A stretch of 64,000 nucleotides of DNA from Desulfobulbaceae bacterium (GCA_009773475.1 WSXV01000004.1:124001-188000), one strand, 5' to 3'; positions 17,682-26,969 are shown, numbered from the stretch's first letter. The notes: a model not told the origin generated them from the letters alone. Made by a program: numbers and translations.

Positions 17682-19337
17682 ATGCCAGATCTACATTTGA
17701 AAAAGCTTCCAGGCTACCATCCGTTCTCAGGACCAGTGGTGACTGTCATTATGGATGGGGTTGGAATCGGCCCCGAAAGTGAGAGTAACGGAGTTTTTAT
17801 GGCCTACACTCCGGTCCTCGATGAGTTGATGAAAGATAGGTTGGTGACTAGACTTAAAGCCCATGGCACGGCAGTGGGGCTGCCTTCCGATGATGACATG
17901 GGAAACTCTGAGGTAGGACACAATGCCTTGGGGGCCGGGCGTATCTTTGCACAAGGAGCAAAACTGGTCAATGAAGCCCTGAAAAGCGGCGCGGCCTTTA
18001 CCAGCAGGGCTTGGCAGGAGGTACTCAAGCGTACAGCAACCGGTGGCACCCTGCACCTGATCGGCCTGATCTCGGATGGCAATGTACACAGTCACATCGA
18101 TCATCTCTACGCCCTGCTTTCCCAATGTTTGCATGACAAAATTCACAAGGTGAGGGTGCATGGCCTTCTCGACGGCCGTGACGTAGGCCCAAAAAGTGCG
18201 CTGGAGTATTTCCAGCCCCTAGAAAAAAAGTTACAGAAACTTTCAACTGATGGCCGGGATTTCCGCATTGCCTCCGGTGGTGGCCGAATGATCACCACCA
18301 TGGATCGCTATAACGCCGACTGGTCCATTGTTGAACGGGGATGGAAGGCTCACGTTTTGGGAGAAGGCAGGTCTTTCCCTTCGGCCTGCGATGCCATTCG
18401 TAGCTATTACAGCGAAGATCCGGCCATGACCGATCAATACATGGAGAGCTTCGTTGTGACCGAAGGCGAAAAGCCCGTGGGTATTATGGAAGATGGTGAC
18501 GCGGTCATCCTTTTTAACTTTCGGGGGGATCGGGCCATTGAGATTTCCCGCGCCTTTGATGAGGGTGAATCGGAAACATTTACCTATTTTGACCGGAAAC
18601 GGATTCCAGATCTTTTTTATGCCGGAATCATGCAGTATGACGGTGACGCCCTGATTCCTGCCCATTATCTGGTGGAACCACCGGCCATTGACCGGCCGCT
18701 GGGTGAGTATCTCTGTGCTGCCGGCATCAGTTCCTACGCCATCTCCGAAACCCAGAAATTCGGCCATGTGACTTATTTCTGGAATGGAAACCGCTCCGGC
18801 TATATTGATGAAAAACTGGAGACCTACGTGGAAGTCCCCTCGGACAGGATCACCTTTGATCTGCGGCCCTGGATGCAGGCGGCACAAATTACCGATCAAG
18901 TCATCGCCGCCATTGAAAGTGGCCAATATAAATTTATCCGCCTCAACCTTGCTAATGGCGACATGGTCGGCCATACCGGCGTGGTCATCTCGGTGCGCAT
19001 CGCCGTTGAAACCGTCGATTTATGCTTAAAGAGAATTCTGACTGCCCTGGAAAAAGCGGCCGGCATCGCCCTGATTACAGCGGATCATGGCAACGCGGAT
19101 TGTATGTGGACTGAGAAAAATGGTACACGTACAGCAATGGTGGCGCACACCAGAAACCCGGTGCCTCTGATCATCCATGACTTTAATGGCAAAAATGACT
19201 TTCAGCTTGCCCATCTCGCTCAACCAGGACTCTCCAGTGTGGCCGCAACCATCTGCAATCTCCTCGGATTCGAGGCACCGCAAGATTATGACCCTTCGTT
19301 AATTGTCTTACCCGTCGATGAAAGGTCAAACAGATAG
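17682..19337 (+). CDS. gpmI: 2,3-bisphosphoglycerate-independent phosphoglycerate mutase
   Basis: The enzyme interconverts 3- and 2-phosphoglycerate in glycolysis and gluconeogenesis using two metal ions. The 551-residue protein belongs to the alkaline-phosphatase superfamily. It has VVTVIMDGVGIG (metal Asp), DDDMGNSEVGHNALGAGRI with the catalytic serine in GNSEVGH, HVHSHIDHL-like NVHSHIDHL, HGLLDGRDVGPKSA, ANGDMVGHTG and ITADHGNADCM. ATG 17682 has an AGGAG site eight bases upstream; the 16 codons of open frame before it are not family-like. It is monocistronic, with a hairpin right after the stop. Confidence 0.95.
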   Translation: MPDLHLKKLPGYHPFSGPVVTVIMDGVGIGPESESNGVFMAYTPVLDELMKDRLVTRLKAHGTAVGLPSDDDMGNSEVGHNALGAGRIFAQGAKLVNEALKSGAAFTSRAWQEVLKRTATGGTLHLIGLISDGNVHSHIDHLYALLSQCLHDKIHKVRVHGLLDGRDVGPKSALEYFQPLEKKLQKLSTDGRDFRIASGGGRMITTMDRYNADWSIVERGWKAHVLGEGRSFPSACDAIRSYYSEDPAMTDQYMESFVVTEGEKPVGIMEDGDAVILFNFRGDRAIEISRAFDEGESETFTYFDRKRIPDLFYAGIMQYDGDALIPAHYLVEPPAIDRPLGEYLCAAGISSYAISETQKFGHVTYFWNGNRSGYIDEKLETYVEVPSDRITFDLRPWMQAAQITDQVIAAIESGQYKFIRLNLANGDMVGHTGVVISVRIAVETVDLCLKRILTALEKAAGIALITADHGNADCMWTEKNGTRTAMVAHTRNPVPLIIHDFNGKNDFQLAHLAQPGLSSVAATICNLLGFEAPQDYDPSLIVLPVDERSNR

Positions 19338-19344
19338 AATCTTA

Positions 19345-19370
19345 CCTTCTGCAGATTTCCCTGCAGAAGG
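19345..19370 (+). terminator. Hairpin just after gpmI, possible terminator
   Basis: CCTTCTGCAG at 19345-19354 pairs perfectly with CTGCAGAAGG at 19361-19370 around a six-base loop, starting eight bases after the gpmI stop. The downstream sequence lacks a clear run of T, so termination efficiency is uncertain. Confidence 0.5.
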
Positions 19371-19615
19371 CTTACTAACCGAAAACATTAGAAAATGACT
19401 ATTTATTACAAAACTCAAATTAATATTTATTTTTTTCTGGTTTTTCAAGATTCTATTTGATATAAAAATTATAAGTATTCACAGTGTAGTGTTTCAGCTA
19501 GTCAGTAATACAGCCATATTTAAAGAAGATTTAATATGTGTCTTATTTGTTGTTAGTTTAAATTACTGCACAGGTTAATGGTAATTTGATTAAAAATTAG
19601 GAGCGAAAAGGCATT

Positions 19616-19816
19616 ATGTTAGAAGGCACAGTAAAGTGGTTTAATGAGTCCAAGGGATTTGGTTTTATCGAGCAAGATGGTGGTAAAGATGTTTTCGTAC
19701 ACTACTCTGCAATTGCTTCAGAAGGCTTCAAGACCTTGAACGAAGGCGACAGGGTTCAGTTCGAGATTACAGAAGGCCCTAAAGGACCTGCTGCTGCCAA
19801 CGTACGAAAAATCTAA
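19616..19816 (+). CDS. Cold-shock domain protein, CspA family
   Basis: The 66-residue protein is a single cold-shock domain that binds single-stranded RNA/DNA and melts mRNA structure. RNP1 reads KGFGFIEQ near residues 13-20 and RNP2 reads DVFVHYSAI near 25-33. Length is typical. It follows an AT-rich stretch of nearly 250 bp, consistent with the long structured leaders of csp genes, though no specific cold box can be assigned by eye. It is monocistronic with a strong terminator. Whether it is cold-induced or constitutive cannot be told. Confidence 0.96.
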   Translation: MLEGTVKWFNESKGFGFIEQDGGKDVFVHYSAIASEGFKTLNEGDRVQFEITEGPKGPAAANVRKI

Positions 19817-20135
19817 TCAATTTCATTTTCACCCCCCTTAAGGTCTGCCTGATCTCTTTCAGGTGGACCTTTTTTTTGGATGCCATCAATACCTCCCTTC
19901 GCCTTCCCTCTGTTCACTCTTAATTTACATTCTGCCCCTTTCTGCCCGCTCCTGTTTTTTCATATCCATCAGCTCTCTTCTTGCCTCAGTAAAGCCGATG
20001 AGGGTATACTAAATCCTTAGTCTACCGACAACGTCATAAGGTTGCCGCAATTGAATGACAGTGATGACCCAACATTTTTTCAAGATAGACTTAATTCATC
20101 CAGCTCATAAAAGCCATATACCAGTGGAGTTCCCC
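19817..20135 (+). other. 319-bp spacer after the cold-shock gene
   Basis: The first 60 bases hold the strong terminator of the cold-shock gene. The rest is pyrimidine-rich, without a convincing gene. The upstream region for the next transcript starts here; no promoter is clear. Confidence 0.6.
19841..19877 (+). terminator. Strong intrinsic terminator of the cold-shock gene
   Basis: A 12-bp stem (AGGTCTGCCTGA at 19841-19852 with TCAGGTGGACCT at 19859-19870, including two G-U pairs) with a six-base loop is followed by eight T residues. This is a textbook Rho-independent terminator 24 bases after the stop codon. Confidence 0.93.
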
Positions 20136-21839
20136 ATGCAGGATCTTACCAAAGCCCAAAAAGCCCGCCTTGCCATTCGAACCTTTCAAACCCTGGCCGA
20201 TGCCCTGACATTACGTGGAAATTACCGGCCTTCGGGAAAATCCGGTGAAAAACTGGCGGAATCATTAAAATTGTTTTCCCCTGAGATCTATGGCTCCATG
20301 GTGGATTCCCGAGTTATGGAACTCCAGGGCCTAGAGTATGTCATTGACCGGATGCCACGGGGGATTGAAAAATGCAACCGCATTATCCTGACCGGCAATG
20401 AGGATTTCGAGAACACCACTTTTGAGCAGGTCATCCCGCTGAAACGCCGGCGACTATCCTATGTGGTCTCAGAAAGTGAGATTTGTTTTGTCATCACGAA
20501 AGGGCTGACCGAGGTCTATGATATCCTCACCCACATCACCTTCCTCAGCATTGAGTCCCAGAAGATTCAGCAGCAGGTTTGTGATAAGGATGGAAGAACA
20601 TGTTCCGAATGGCACGATCTTGGAAAAGCCGCAAACGGTGAACTGGTGTTGGAAGGTGCGGTACTGGATCAAGCCATCTGGAACCTTTCCATTCTTCTGG
20701 GACGTACTTATCGGGAGACTCGTGAAACCTATGAAAGCATGATTAAAACACACCATGGACAACGATACAATAATGGCTTGTTTTCGATAATTTACAGCAT
20801 GGGAGAACGGATAATCAAAGAGATCAAATTTCCAGATGAACATCTGACGATCTACTTTACCCCGTCATTGCAGGAGATGATTGCCCATCATAAATACGCC
20901 TCAAAATGGGCAGGGACTGTGAAACTGCATCTGGTTGAACGCGGCTTTCAGGAACGGCCTATCCATATTATCAGTTCCAACATGCATTCGGTGAAGAACA
21001 TTCTTTATGGTGCCGGCGCTTTACAAGGAATGAAAGAAGATATCCCGACCAGTCTCTATGAGATGATTCCGACTTTAAAGGGCAAGGGGGAAGAAGTAGA
21101 GGCCTTTGCCGAGCAGCATGGCTTAACCTTTCTCCCGGACAGCTCCGGGTCAAATATTGATGTCATGGTTATTGATCCGGCAGAGATCGACCACAGCTCC
21201 CTTCACCCAGATCTGAATATTGATCAGGAGTACATAAAAAATTTTAAACCGGTGATCGTGGTCATGGACTATGCCTTTGGAACGCAAGCCTTTGAAGTCA
21301 TGGATGAGCTTCTGCGTCCTGATCGGTTTGAGGATAAACTCCTTACCTTCAAATTCTCCTCCATCTCCATTATGGGTAAGGCAGGGATTCTACCAGGAAA
21401 AAAAGGAGACATTATCCTGGCCACAGCCCATGTCATGGAAGGGACTCCCCACAACTACATTGTAGCCAATGATTTACGACCCACTGATTTTGGGGAAAAA
21501 GTGAATGTGTATATGGGGCCGATGGTCACAGTGCTCGGCACCTCTCTTCAGAATCGTGATGTGCTGGAGCGCTTTTACAGCTCAAGCTGGAAGGCCGTGG
21601 GCCTGGAAATGGAAGGTGGACATTATCAACGAGCCATCAATGCCGCAGTGATTCAAGGACATATCTCCTCGCAGGTACGCATACGCTACGCCTATTATGC
21701 ATCTGATAATCCTCTGCATGGTGGACAGACCCTGGCTGCCGGCTCCATGGGATCAGAAGGTATCGCCCCCACCTACCTGATCACGAAGGTTCTCATTCAT
21801 AAAATACTCAATCCGCCGGCTGATCGAAGATGCGATTAA
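20136..21839 (+). CDS. Uncharacterised protein with C-terminal nucleoside-phosphorylase-like region (DUF6909-like)
   Basis: The 567-residue protein begins with a conserved-looking block (GNYRPSGKSGEKLAESL, LFSPEIYGSM, LQGLEYVIDRMPRGIEKCNRI, FVITKGLTEVYDILTHITFL) that I associate with an uncharacterised family annotated DUF6909, from memory. The C-terminal third has FKFSSISIMGKAGILPGKKGDIILATAHVMEG and the acidic motif GLEMEGGHY (Glu491-Glu493), which resembles the MEG signature of PNP/UDP-type phosphorylases and AMP nucleosidase. A nucleotide or nucleoside ligand is therefore plausible but unproven. ATG 20136 has GGAG at good spacing. The stop overlaps the next ATG, a histidine kinase, by ten bases, indicating translational coupling. 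Confidence 0.62.
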   Translation: MQDLTKAQKARLAIRTFQTLADALTLRGNYRPSGKSGEKLAESLKLFSPEIYGSMVDSRVMELQGLEYVIDRMPRGIEKCNRIILTGNEDFENTTFEQVIPLKRRRLSYVVSESEICFVITKGLTEVYDILTHITFLSIESQKIQQQVCDKDGRTCSEWHDLGKAANGELVLEGAVLDQAIWNLSILLGRTYRETRETYESMIKTHHGQRYNNGLFSIIYSMGERIIKEIKFPDEHLTIYFTPSLQEMIAHHKYASKWAGTVKLHLVERGFQERPIHIISSNMHSVKNILYGAGALQGMKEDIPTSLYEMIPTLKGKGEEVEAFAEQHGLTFLPDSSGSNIDVMVIDPAEIDHSSLHPDLNIDQEYIKNFKPVIVVMDYAFGTQAFEVMDELLRPDRFEDKLLTFKFSSISIMGKAGILPGKKGDIILATAHVMEGTPHNYIVANDLRPTDFGEKVNVYMGPMVTVLGTSLQNRDVLERFYSSSWKAVGLEMEGGHYQRAINAAVIQGHISSQVRIRYAYYASDNPLHGGQTLAAGSMGSEGIAPTYLITKVLIHKILNPPADRRCD

Positions 21840-23680
21840 TCAAAAAGCAGCGTCTTGCTCTTGTTTCTCCCTGGGTTCTGGCTGCCGCCTGTGCCTTGCT
21901 GGCTTTGATTATTACCGTTTTTGCGGTCAATAATTACCGACGCGAAAAAATCATGATGACCGAGGTTCTGTTGGAGCGGGGGGCTACCCTGATTCGCTTT
22001 GTCACCTCCGCTGCCAGGGCCTCATTCCTTGACGGAGTTCGCAGGGGGCTGACATCTTCTTGGCAACTAGCTGACCATGTCCAAGATATTCTTGAACGAG
22101 CCGCTGAACAACCAGGTATTCATTTTCTCGCCCTTGTCGATCACTCAGGAAAAATTCTCGCAAGCTCTGAACCAAAAGCTGTTAACTCACCAGTTGACAG
22201 TGAAACCTTGGCATTTATTGGTACCATAAATGGAGAAATCCACGATCTTGGAAGGTTTCGATATCGCATTGGCGGACATGATCAGGTTTCTGCATTTCAA
22301 GTGGCTGCCATTTTCGTCCCCATCGGCAAAAGACAATTTGAACGGCAGTCCCGGTTTTCCAGAGGACTCTTTTCAGGACCGGAAGGTGTCGGGAACTTAA
22401 TGATGCGCCAGCATCAACCCCCGCCGCCGGAGTGGAATGAAGAGCTGGAGCGGATAAGTCAGCAAAAATATATCCTCCTGGTGGAGCTTGATCTCTCTCA
22501 GTTGAACAAGGCAGTCAGGCAGCAACTTCTCCAGATTATCATCCTGTCCGTCGTTCTTCTACTGGTTGGCATTGGAGGATGGCTGTCGCTCTTAACCCTT
22601 GAGGGGCTGAAAGGATCGCAGAGCAGGCTTGACCGGATCAAAGCATTTCGCGACACCCTTATCTCTTCGTTGCCGGTGGGATTAATCGTCACAGATAGCC
22701 AGGGCTTGATTGTTCTTTGCAATCAGTTTGCCGAACAGATGACTTCCGTAGTCGAAAAAGATGTGGTGGGGTTGGCTCCCGAAGAAGTGCTGGCGCCAGA
22801 ACTGGCACAAGCCCTTTCTGGCCAGGACATGACAACGGAGAGTTCGACCCGGAAAGAAATTATTCTTCCTGACCATAAGGGTGGGCTACGAACCTTGCAA
22901 CTGCACAGTATGGCTGTTGTTGATAACGAAGGAGCCCCCTCCGGGATCATGCTGCTGATCCAGGACTTAAGCCAGGTAAAATCCCTGGAAGATGAGCTAC
23001 GTCGCAGTGAACGCATGGCTGCCCTTGGCAAAATGGCTGCCGGAGTTGCCCATGAATTGCGGAATCCATTAAGTTCGATCAAGGGCTTGGCCCTTCTGCT
23101 TAGATCAAGGTTTCAGGAGAAAAGTAATGATCAGCAAACGGCTGATATCCTTGTGCAAGAAGTGGAGCGTCTGAATCGCAGTATCAGTGAGCTGCTTGAT
23201 TATACTCGGCCGCAGAAACTGATGATGGGAGATGTCCATCCCGAAGAGGTCGTGCGCAAGGCCATGTCGCTTATTCGCATGGATGCGGAATCCATGGGAG
23301 TCATGATGGAGATCCATGCAGTGGAGAATGTCCCGGTCATACAGGCAGATCAGGATAAATTGAATCAAGTCTTTCTTAATCTTTTCTTGAACTCCATCCA
23401 GGCCATGGAACATGGCGGTAGACTGGACATTTATGTTGCGAGCGAGGGCAGAAATATCACCTTCACTGTCAAAGATACGGGATGCGGTGTACACAAAGAG
23501 GATCTTCCCCGCGTCTTTGACCCCTATTTTACCACCAAACCGGAGGGCACCGGACTGGGACTCGCCCTGTCTGCAAAGATTATTGAGGAACATGGCGGCA
23601 CGATCAGCGTCCAGAGTGATCCGGATAATGGAACAATCGTTACGGTCATCCTCCCTGCTAATGGCTCTGACCATGTCTGA
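21830..23680 (+). CDS. Membrane sensor histidine kinase with PAS domain (ZraS/NtrB-like)
   Basis: The 616-residue kinase has one membrane helix near residues 14-34, a periplasmic sensor region to about residue 225, a second helix near 230-252, a PAS domain from about 270 to 385, the dimerisation domain with phospho-acceptor His408 in AHELRNPLSSIKG, and an ATPase domain with NLFLNSIQAM, DTGCGV and GTGLGLALS. The design matches ZraS-type kinases that pair with sigma-54 response regulators, but no regulator gene is nearby. It overlaps its upstream neighbour by ten bases and its downstream neighbour by eight, so the three are made together. Confidence 0.93.
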   Translation: MRLIKKQRLALVSPWVLAAACALLALIITVFAVNNYRREKIMMTEVLLERGATLIRFVTSAARASFLDGVRRGLTSSWQLADHVQDILERAAEQPGIHFLALVDHSGKILASSEPKAVNSPVDSETLAFIGTINGEIHDLGRFRYRIGGHDQVSAFQVAAIFVPIGKRQFERQSRFSRGLFSGPEGVGNLMMRQHQPPPPEWNEELERISQQKYILLVELDLSQLNKAVRQQLLQIIILSVVLLLVGIGGWLSLLTLEGLKGSQSRLDRIKAFRDTLISSLPVGLIVTDSQGLIVLCNQFAEQMTSVVEKDVVGLAPEEVLAPELAQALSGQDMTTESSTRKEIILPDHKGGLRTLQLHSMAVVDNEGAPSGIMLLIQDLSQVKSLEDELRRSERMAALGKMAAGVAHELRNPLSSIKGLALLLRSRFQEKSNDQQTADILVQEVERLNRSISELLDYTRPQKLMMGDVHPEEVVRKAMSLIRMDAESMGVMMEIHAVENVPVIQADQDKLNQVFLNLFLNSIQAMEHGGRLDIYVASEGRNITFTVKDTGCGVHKEDLPRVFDPYFTTKPEGTGLGLALSAKIIEEHGGTISVQSDPDNGTIVTVILPANGSDHV

Positions 23681-24491
23681 GATAAGAAATCCTTTGGAAC
23701 TCTACAAATTCCTGCCTAAAACCAACTGTGGCCATTGTGGTGTACCATCGTGCATGGCTTTTGCCGCCAGGATACTTCAGGGATTACTGGCCATTAACGC
23801 TTGCCCCTATCTTGAAAAGAAGGTTGCTAATCTCTTAAGCGCAAGTATTGTCCAGCGCAAAACCCCGGACGATGAACACAACGAGGTCATCAAACAGTTA
23901 CAGAGAGAGGTGCAACTTCTAGATTTTTCAAGCGTTGCACCTCGTATAGGAGCAAAGTTGATTGACAAGCAACTGGCAATCAACTGCCTGGGAAAAGATT
24001 TCTTCATTTCCCCGTCCGGCGAGATGACGTCCTCCTGCCATATAAACCATTGGCTCTATGTCCCGCTGCTGCATTACATCGTTGAATGTGAAGGCGTCAC
24101 CCCGCTCAACAACTGGCTCCCCTTTCACGAACTTTCAAATGCCGGACAGTGGAGTCAGTACTTCTCTCATCGCTGTGAAGAGGCCTTGCGCCAACTAACC
24201 GATGCCCATCAGGAATTGATCTTCGAGATACTGTCCCTTTTCGGGGCCAGGCCAATAACGACCACAGGCGATGCCGACTATTCCTTGATTATCATGCCCC
24301 TGCCAAAGGTACCCTTTCTTATCCATTACTGGCAGGAGGAGGACGGCTTTCCCTCTCAGCTCAACATCCTGCTGGACCGCTCTGCCAACAGAAATATCAA
24401 CGCCCATTCCATTAATCTGTTGGCCCGCGGCATTGTCGAAATGTTTCGTCAACTCATTGTCACCCATAGCAAAGACGGAAAACTATTTTAG
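23673..24491 (+). CDS. 4Fe-4S cluster / DUF3786 protein
   Basis: The 272-residue protein opens with a cysteine cluster KTNCGHCGVPSCMAFAARI (Cys19, Cys22, Cys27) plus Cys44, the arrangement of the 4Fe-4S domain of corrinoid/Fe-S proteins and related electron carriers. The rest resembles DUF3786, common in anaerobes, with unknown function, including WLPFHELSNAGQWSQYFSHRCEE in which an FxxL/W-rich helix stands out. The start lies inside the kinase gene (overlap of eight bases); an ATG at 23661 is an alternative. A terminator follows closely. Coupling to a kinase suggests a redox or corrinoid sensing link, which is inference. Confidence 0.8.
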   Translation: MSEIRNPLELYKFLPKTNCGHCGVPSCMAFAARILQGLLAINACPYLEKKVANLLSASIVQRKTPDDEHNEVIKQLQREVQLLDFSSVAPRIGAKLIDKQLAINCLGKDFFISPSGEMTSSCHINHWLYVPLLHYIVECEGVTPLNNWLPFHELSNAGQWSQYFSHRCEEALRQLTDAHQELIFEILSLFGARPITTTGDADYSLIIMPLPKVPFLIHYWQEEDGFPSQLNILLDRSANRNINAHSINLLARGIVEMFRQLIVTHSKDGKLF

Positions 24492-24506
24492 TGCTCATTT
24501 CTCATT

Positions 24507-24552
24507 GAGACGTTATGACAGAGACTTAGTCATAAGGGGCGTCTCTTCTTTT
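24507..24552 (+). terminator. Intrinsic terminator of the phosphorylase-like/kinase/DUF3786 operon
   Basis: GAGACG plus TTATGAC (24507-24519) pair with GTCATAA and CGTCTC (24529-24545), with a four-G bulge on the right side and a nine-base loop. The stem is followed by TTCTTTT. It begins 16 bases after the DUF3786 stop. Confidence 0.75.
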
Positions 24553-24632
24553 CAGGCAAGGTCCCTTAACCCGGATGACTCAAATTCGAGTTCATTTACC
24601 AACTGTACCTTTTACTCCTTTTATAAATCGCA

Positions 24633-25580
24633 ATGATCACGCTTTATAGACTCCACGAAAAATCGCTCATCGGGGCACAAGCCTCCAGTTGCGGCCCCCT
24701 GCCCTCTGATGCTCTCTGGATTGACCTGTTAAACCCGACTCCTGAAGAAAAATTACTGGTCAGCAAGGCATACAATCAACTCCTGCCCTCTGCCGAGGAT
24801 GTGCAGGAAATTGAAGCCAGTTCCAGATTCTTTGTCGATGAGCAGGGCCTGCATATCCGGTCCTATTTCCTTTTCCAGACTCCTGACCACTTTGAAAATG
24901 TCACCATGGCATTTATTCTAAATCAGGGCCGACTCTTTACCATACGCCATGAGAAGCTGGAATCCATCCATGTTTTCAAGCAGAGAGCGGCTACCGGGGC
25001 AATCCGGATCAAGGATAATTTTGACCTGTTATTCTCTCTCTTTGAGATCAAGGTAGATCGGTTGGCAGATAGGCTTGAGCTTCTCCAGAGCGAAATCGAC
25101 AACATCAGTCAGGATGTCTATGATGGCGATAATCGGAATCTGGAGCAGATAGTATTGCGCCTCGGTTCGCTTCAGGATACCAACGATAAAATTCGACTGG
25201 GAATGCTGGATATGCAACGGCTTTTTTCATTTTTCAAACGAAGCGGCTATGATCTTAAAAAAAATCTACCAATTCTGCAGAGCCTGATCGAAGATATTGA
25301 TTCTCTTGTTCAATACTCAACCTTTCTGTTTGACAAAAGTGACTCATTACTCAATGTAACCATCGGACTTATCAGCAGTGAACAGAACAAAATCATCAGG
25401 ATCTTTTCCATTATCTCCGTGGTCTTTATGCCGCCAACCCTTGTGGCGAGCCTCTATGGTATGAACTTTGACGCTATGCCGGAACTGCACTGGCCCCACG
25501 GATACCTTTTTGCTCTTTTACTGATGCTGGTGTCTGCCATCATGCCTTATCTACTGTTCAGACACAAAGGTTGGCTCTGA
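24633..25580 (+). CDS. corA: CorA-family magnesium/cobalt transporter
   Basis: The 315-residue protein has the CorA layout: a large acidic and coiled-coil cytosolic domain (FDLLFSLFEIKVDRLADRLE, then LGSLQDTNDKIR), followed by two C-terminal membrane helices. The first ends in the signature YGMNF, the ion selectivity loop, and the second is YLFALLLMLVSAIMPYLLF. CorA pentamers carry Mg2+ inward. The ribosome site is weak. It is flanked by a terminator upstream and a 441-bp non-coding stretch downstream, so it is probably transcribed alone. Confidence 0.95.
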   Translation: MITLYRLHEKSLIGAQASSCGPLPSDALWIDLLNPTPEEKLLVSKAYNQLLPSAEDVQEIEASSRFFVDEQGLHIRSYFLFQTPDHFENVTMAFILNQGRLFTIRHEKLESIHVFKQRAATGAIRIKDNFDLLFSLFEIKVDRLADRLELLQSEIDNISQDVYDGDNRNLEQIVLRLGSLQDTNDKIRLGMLDMQRLFSFFKRSGYDLKKNLPILQSLIEDIDSLVQYSTFLFDKSDSLLNVTIGLISSEQNKIIRIFSIISVVFMPPTLVASLYGMNFDAMPELHWPHGYLFALLLMLVSAIMPYLLFRHKGWL

Positions 25581-26021
25581 TAAGGGCTATTTAACTCCCA
25601 AGGATATTGCCCACCCCTTTCCCTTTATCTCCAGCCTTTCCGTCAATCTGCTGGTGGTCACCCGCTACACCAACAGTGACCGATCCTATTTTTCAACCGG
25701 ATCAAAATTCCCATCAATGACAAGATGCCACGTTTTATCTGCATAGACGGTCAGAGAAAATGCCCTGGAAGACAGCGACATCATTGACGCTCTCTATCGG
25801 GCATATCAGGCCAGAATCCCCATGAATGCCGCGTGAATCAATTCCATGCGTCCATGGTTTCGGTTGATTATCAAGTTGCTTCCTACTACCACTCTTAATC
25901 AAAATCTAATTTAAGTCCCCTTCTCCATATCAAGTGCAAAGCCACTTCCTTTATGGTATAATTTTCATTTTACAAATTATCCATTTTTATTTCAGCAGGT
26001 TGTTTCGCAAGGAGGTCCACT
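25581..26021 (+). other. 441-bp spacer with a possible decayed coding remnant
   Basis: No intact gene is visible. One plus-strand frame reads protein-like but is broken: the stretch 25745-25836 encodes VRENALEDSDIIDALYRAYQ and ends in a stop, and preceding sequence from about 25600 could belong to it only with frame changes. The last 30 bp hold the ribosome site of the following lipoprotein gene. Confidence 0.35.
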
Positions 26022-26969
26022 GTGTCCCGAGTAATTCTCCCCTTCTTCCTTTTCTGTACTCTCCTGTTTACGGGATGCGCTCCGGTTACCCAAAACCAGA
26101 TGGCAGCTAAAGGCAGTACTCCACTGACCGCCAAACAAATCTTCGATATGGTCTCTGGAAACAGCATGCATCTTGAATCCGTTGATTTTAATGCAAACAT
26201 CTATCTTCAGCCAGACGGCTCAATTTCAGCCAGCGGTGAATCCCTTACCGCTGATGATACAGACAAGGGAGGGTGGGACATCAACGGCGCAAACCAGCTC
26301 TGTCTGAAATTCAAGGTCTGGTATTATGGCGAAATGAAATGCTATTCCGTGTATCCTGATGCCGGTAAAAATGCCTACGCCCTCTTCAACGACAAAGGAG
26401 CCCTGGCCTACAACGCCAAAGTATCCAGTGGTGATTCAGCGCACCTCTACAAATCGCCTGAACCAACTAAAAAAACGACCTATCTGCGGGAATCCCTGGC
26501 CAGCGGCCAAACCTCAGCCCAAGCCTCTTCAACGAACAGCTCTCGGCCAGAGGCAGAGTCTGCCGCCAAGACCACCTATCTTCGTCAATCCCTCACTTCA
26601 AGCCAACCCGCTGCTATACAGCAACAAACATCCAGTCCTTCCGAACCGACCGTAATAGCTTCCCCCGGCGCCTCCGATGACGAGATTGAACACACCGTAA
26701 AATCCATGGCCAAAAACTGCCCCGGTTGTAATCTTGAGAAAAGTGATCTCCGTCAGGCCGACTTGGTGGGCGCCAATCTGCAAGGTGCCAATTTAAAGGG
26801 AGCCGACCTGAGTCGCGCCAATCTTCGCCGTGCCAATCTGAAAAAGGCTGACCTCACTAATGCTGATTTCACCGGCGCCAATCTGATCCAGGCGGATTTC
26901 ACCGGTGCCAAAACCGAGAATATGATTCTCACGAATGCCCATACCGAAGGTGCTAAAGGACTGAAGTAA
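26022..26969 (+). CDS. Pentapeptide-repeat lipoprotein with DUF995-like N-terminal domain
   Basis: The 315-residue protein has a lipoprotein signal peptide with lipobox LFTGC (Cys19). Residues about 35-135 (LTAKQIFDMVSGNSM, then CLKFKVWYYGEMKCYSVYPD) resemble DUF995-type periplasmic domains. A Ser/Thr/Gln-rich linker contains a duplicated unit (KKTTYLRESLASGQ and AKTTYLRQSLTSSQ). The C-terminal 80 residues are A(D/N)L-x-x pentapeptide repeats forming a beta-helix, starting after a CPGC motif. The start is a GTG at 26022 with a perfect GGAGG eight bases upstream. Function is unknown; the protein should be membrane-anchored and face the periplasm. It stands alone between non-coding stretches. 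Confidence 0.82.
   Translation: MSRVILPFFLFCTLLFTGCAPVTQNQMAAKGSTPLTAKQIFDMVSGNSMHLESVDFNANIYLQPDGSISASGESLTADDTDKGGWDINGANQLCLKFKVWYYGEMKCYSVYPDAGKNAYALFNDKGALAYNAKVSSGDSAHLYKSPEPTKKTTYLRESLASGQTSAQASSTNSSRPEAESAAKTTYLRQSLTSSQPAAIQQQTSSPSEPTVIASPGASDDEIEHTVKSMAKNCPGCNLEKSDLRQADLVGANLQGANLKGADLSRANLRRANLKKADLTNADFTGANLIQADFTGAKTENMILTNAHTEGAKGLK

Noticed and set aside
19400-19615. Cold-box or thermosensor in the cold-shock leader
   Set aside because: The leader is long and AT-rich, but no specific conserved element or convincing structure could be assigned by eye.
23412-23672. 87-codon upstream extension of the DUF3786 protein
   Set aside because: It lies in another frame of the kinase's ATPase domain; the family-like sequence begins at 23673.
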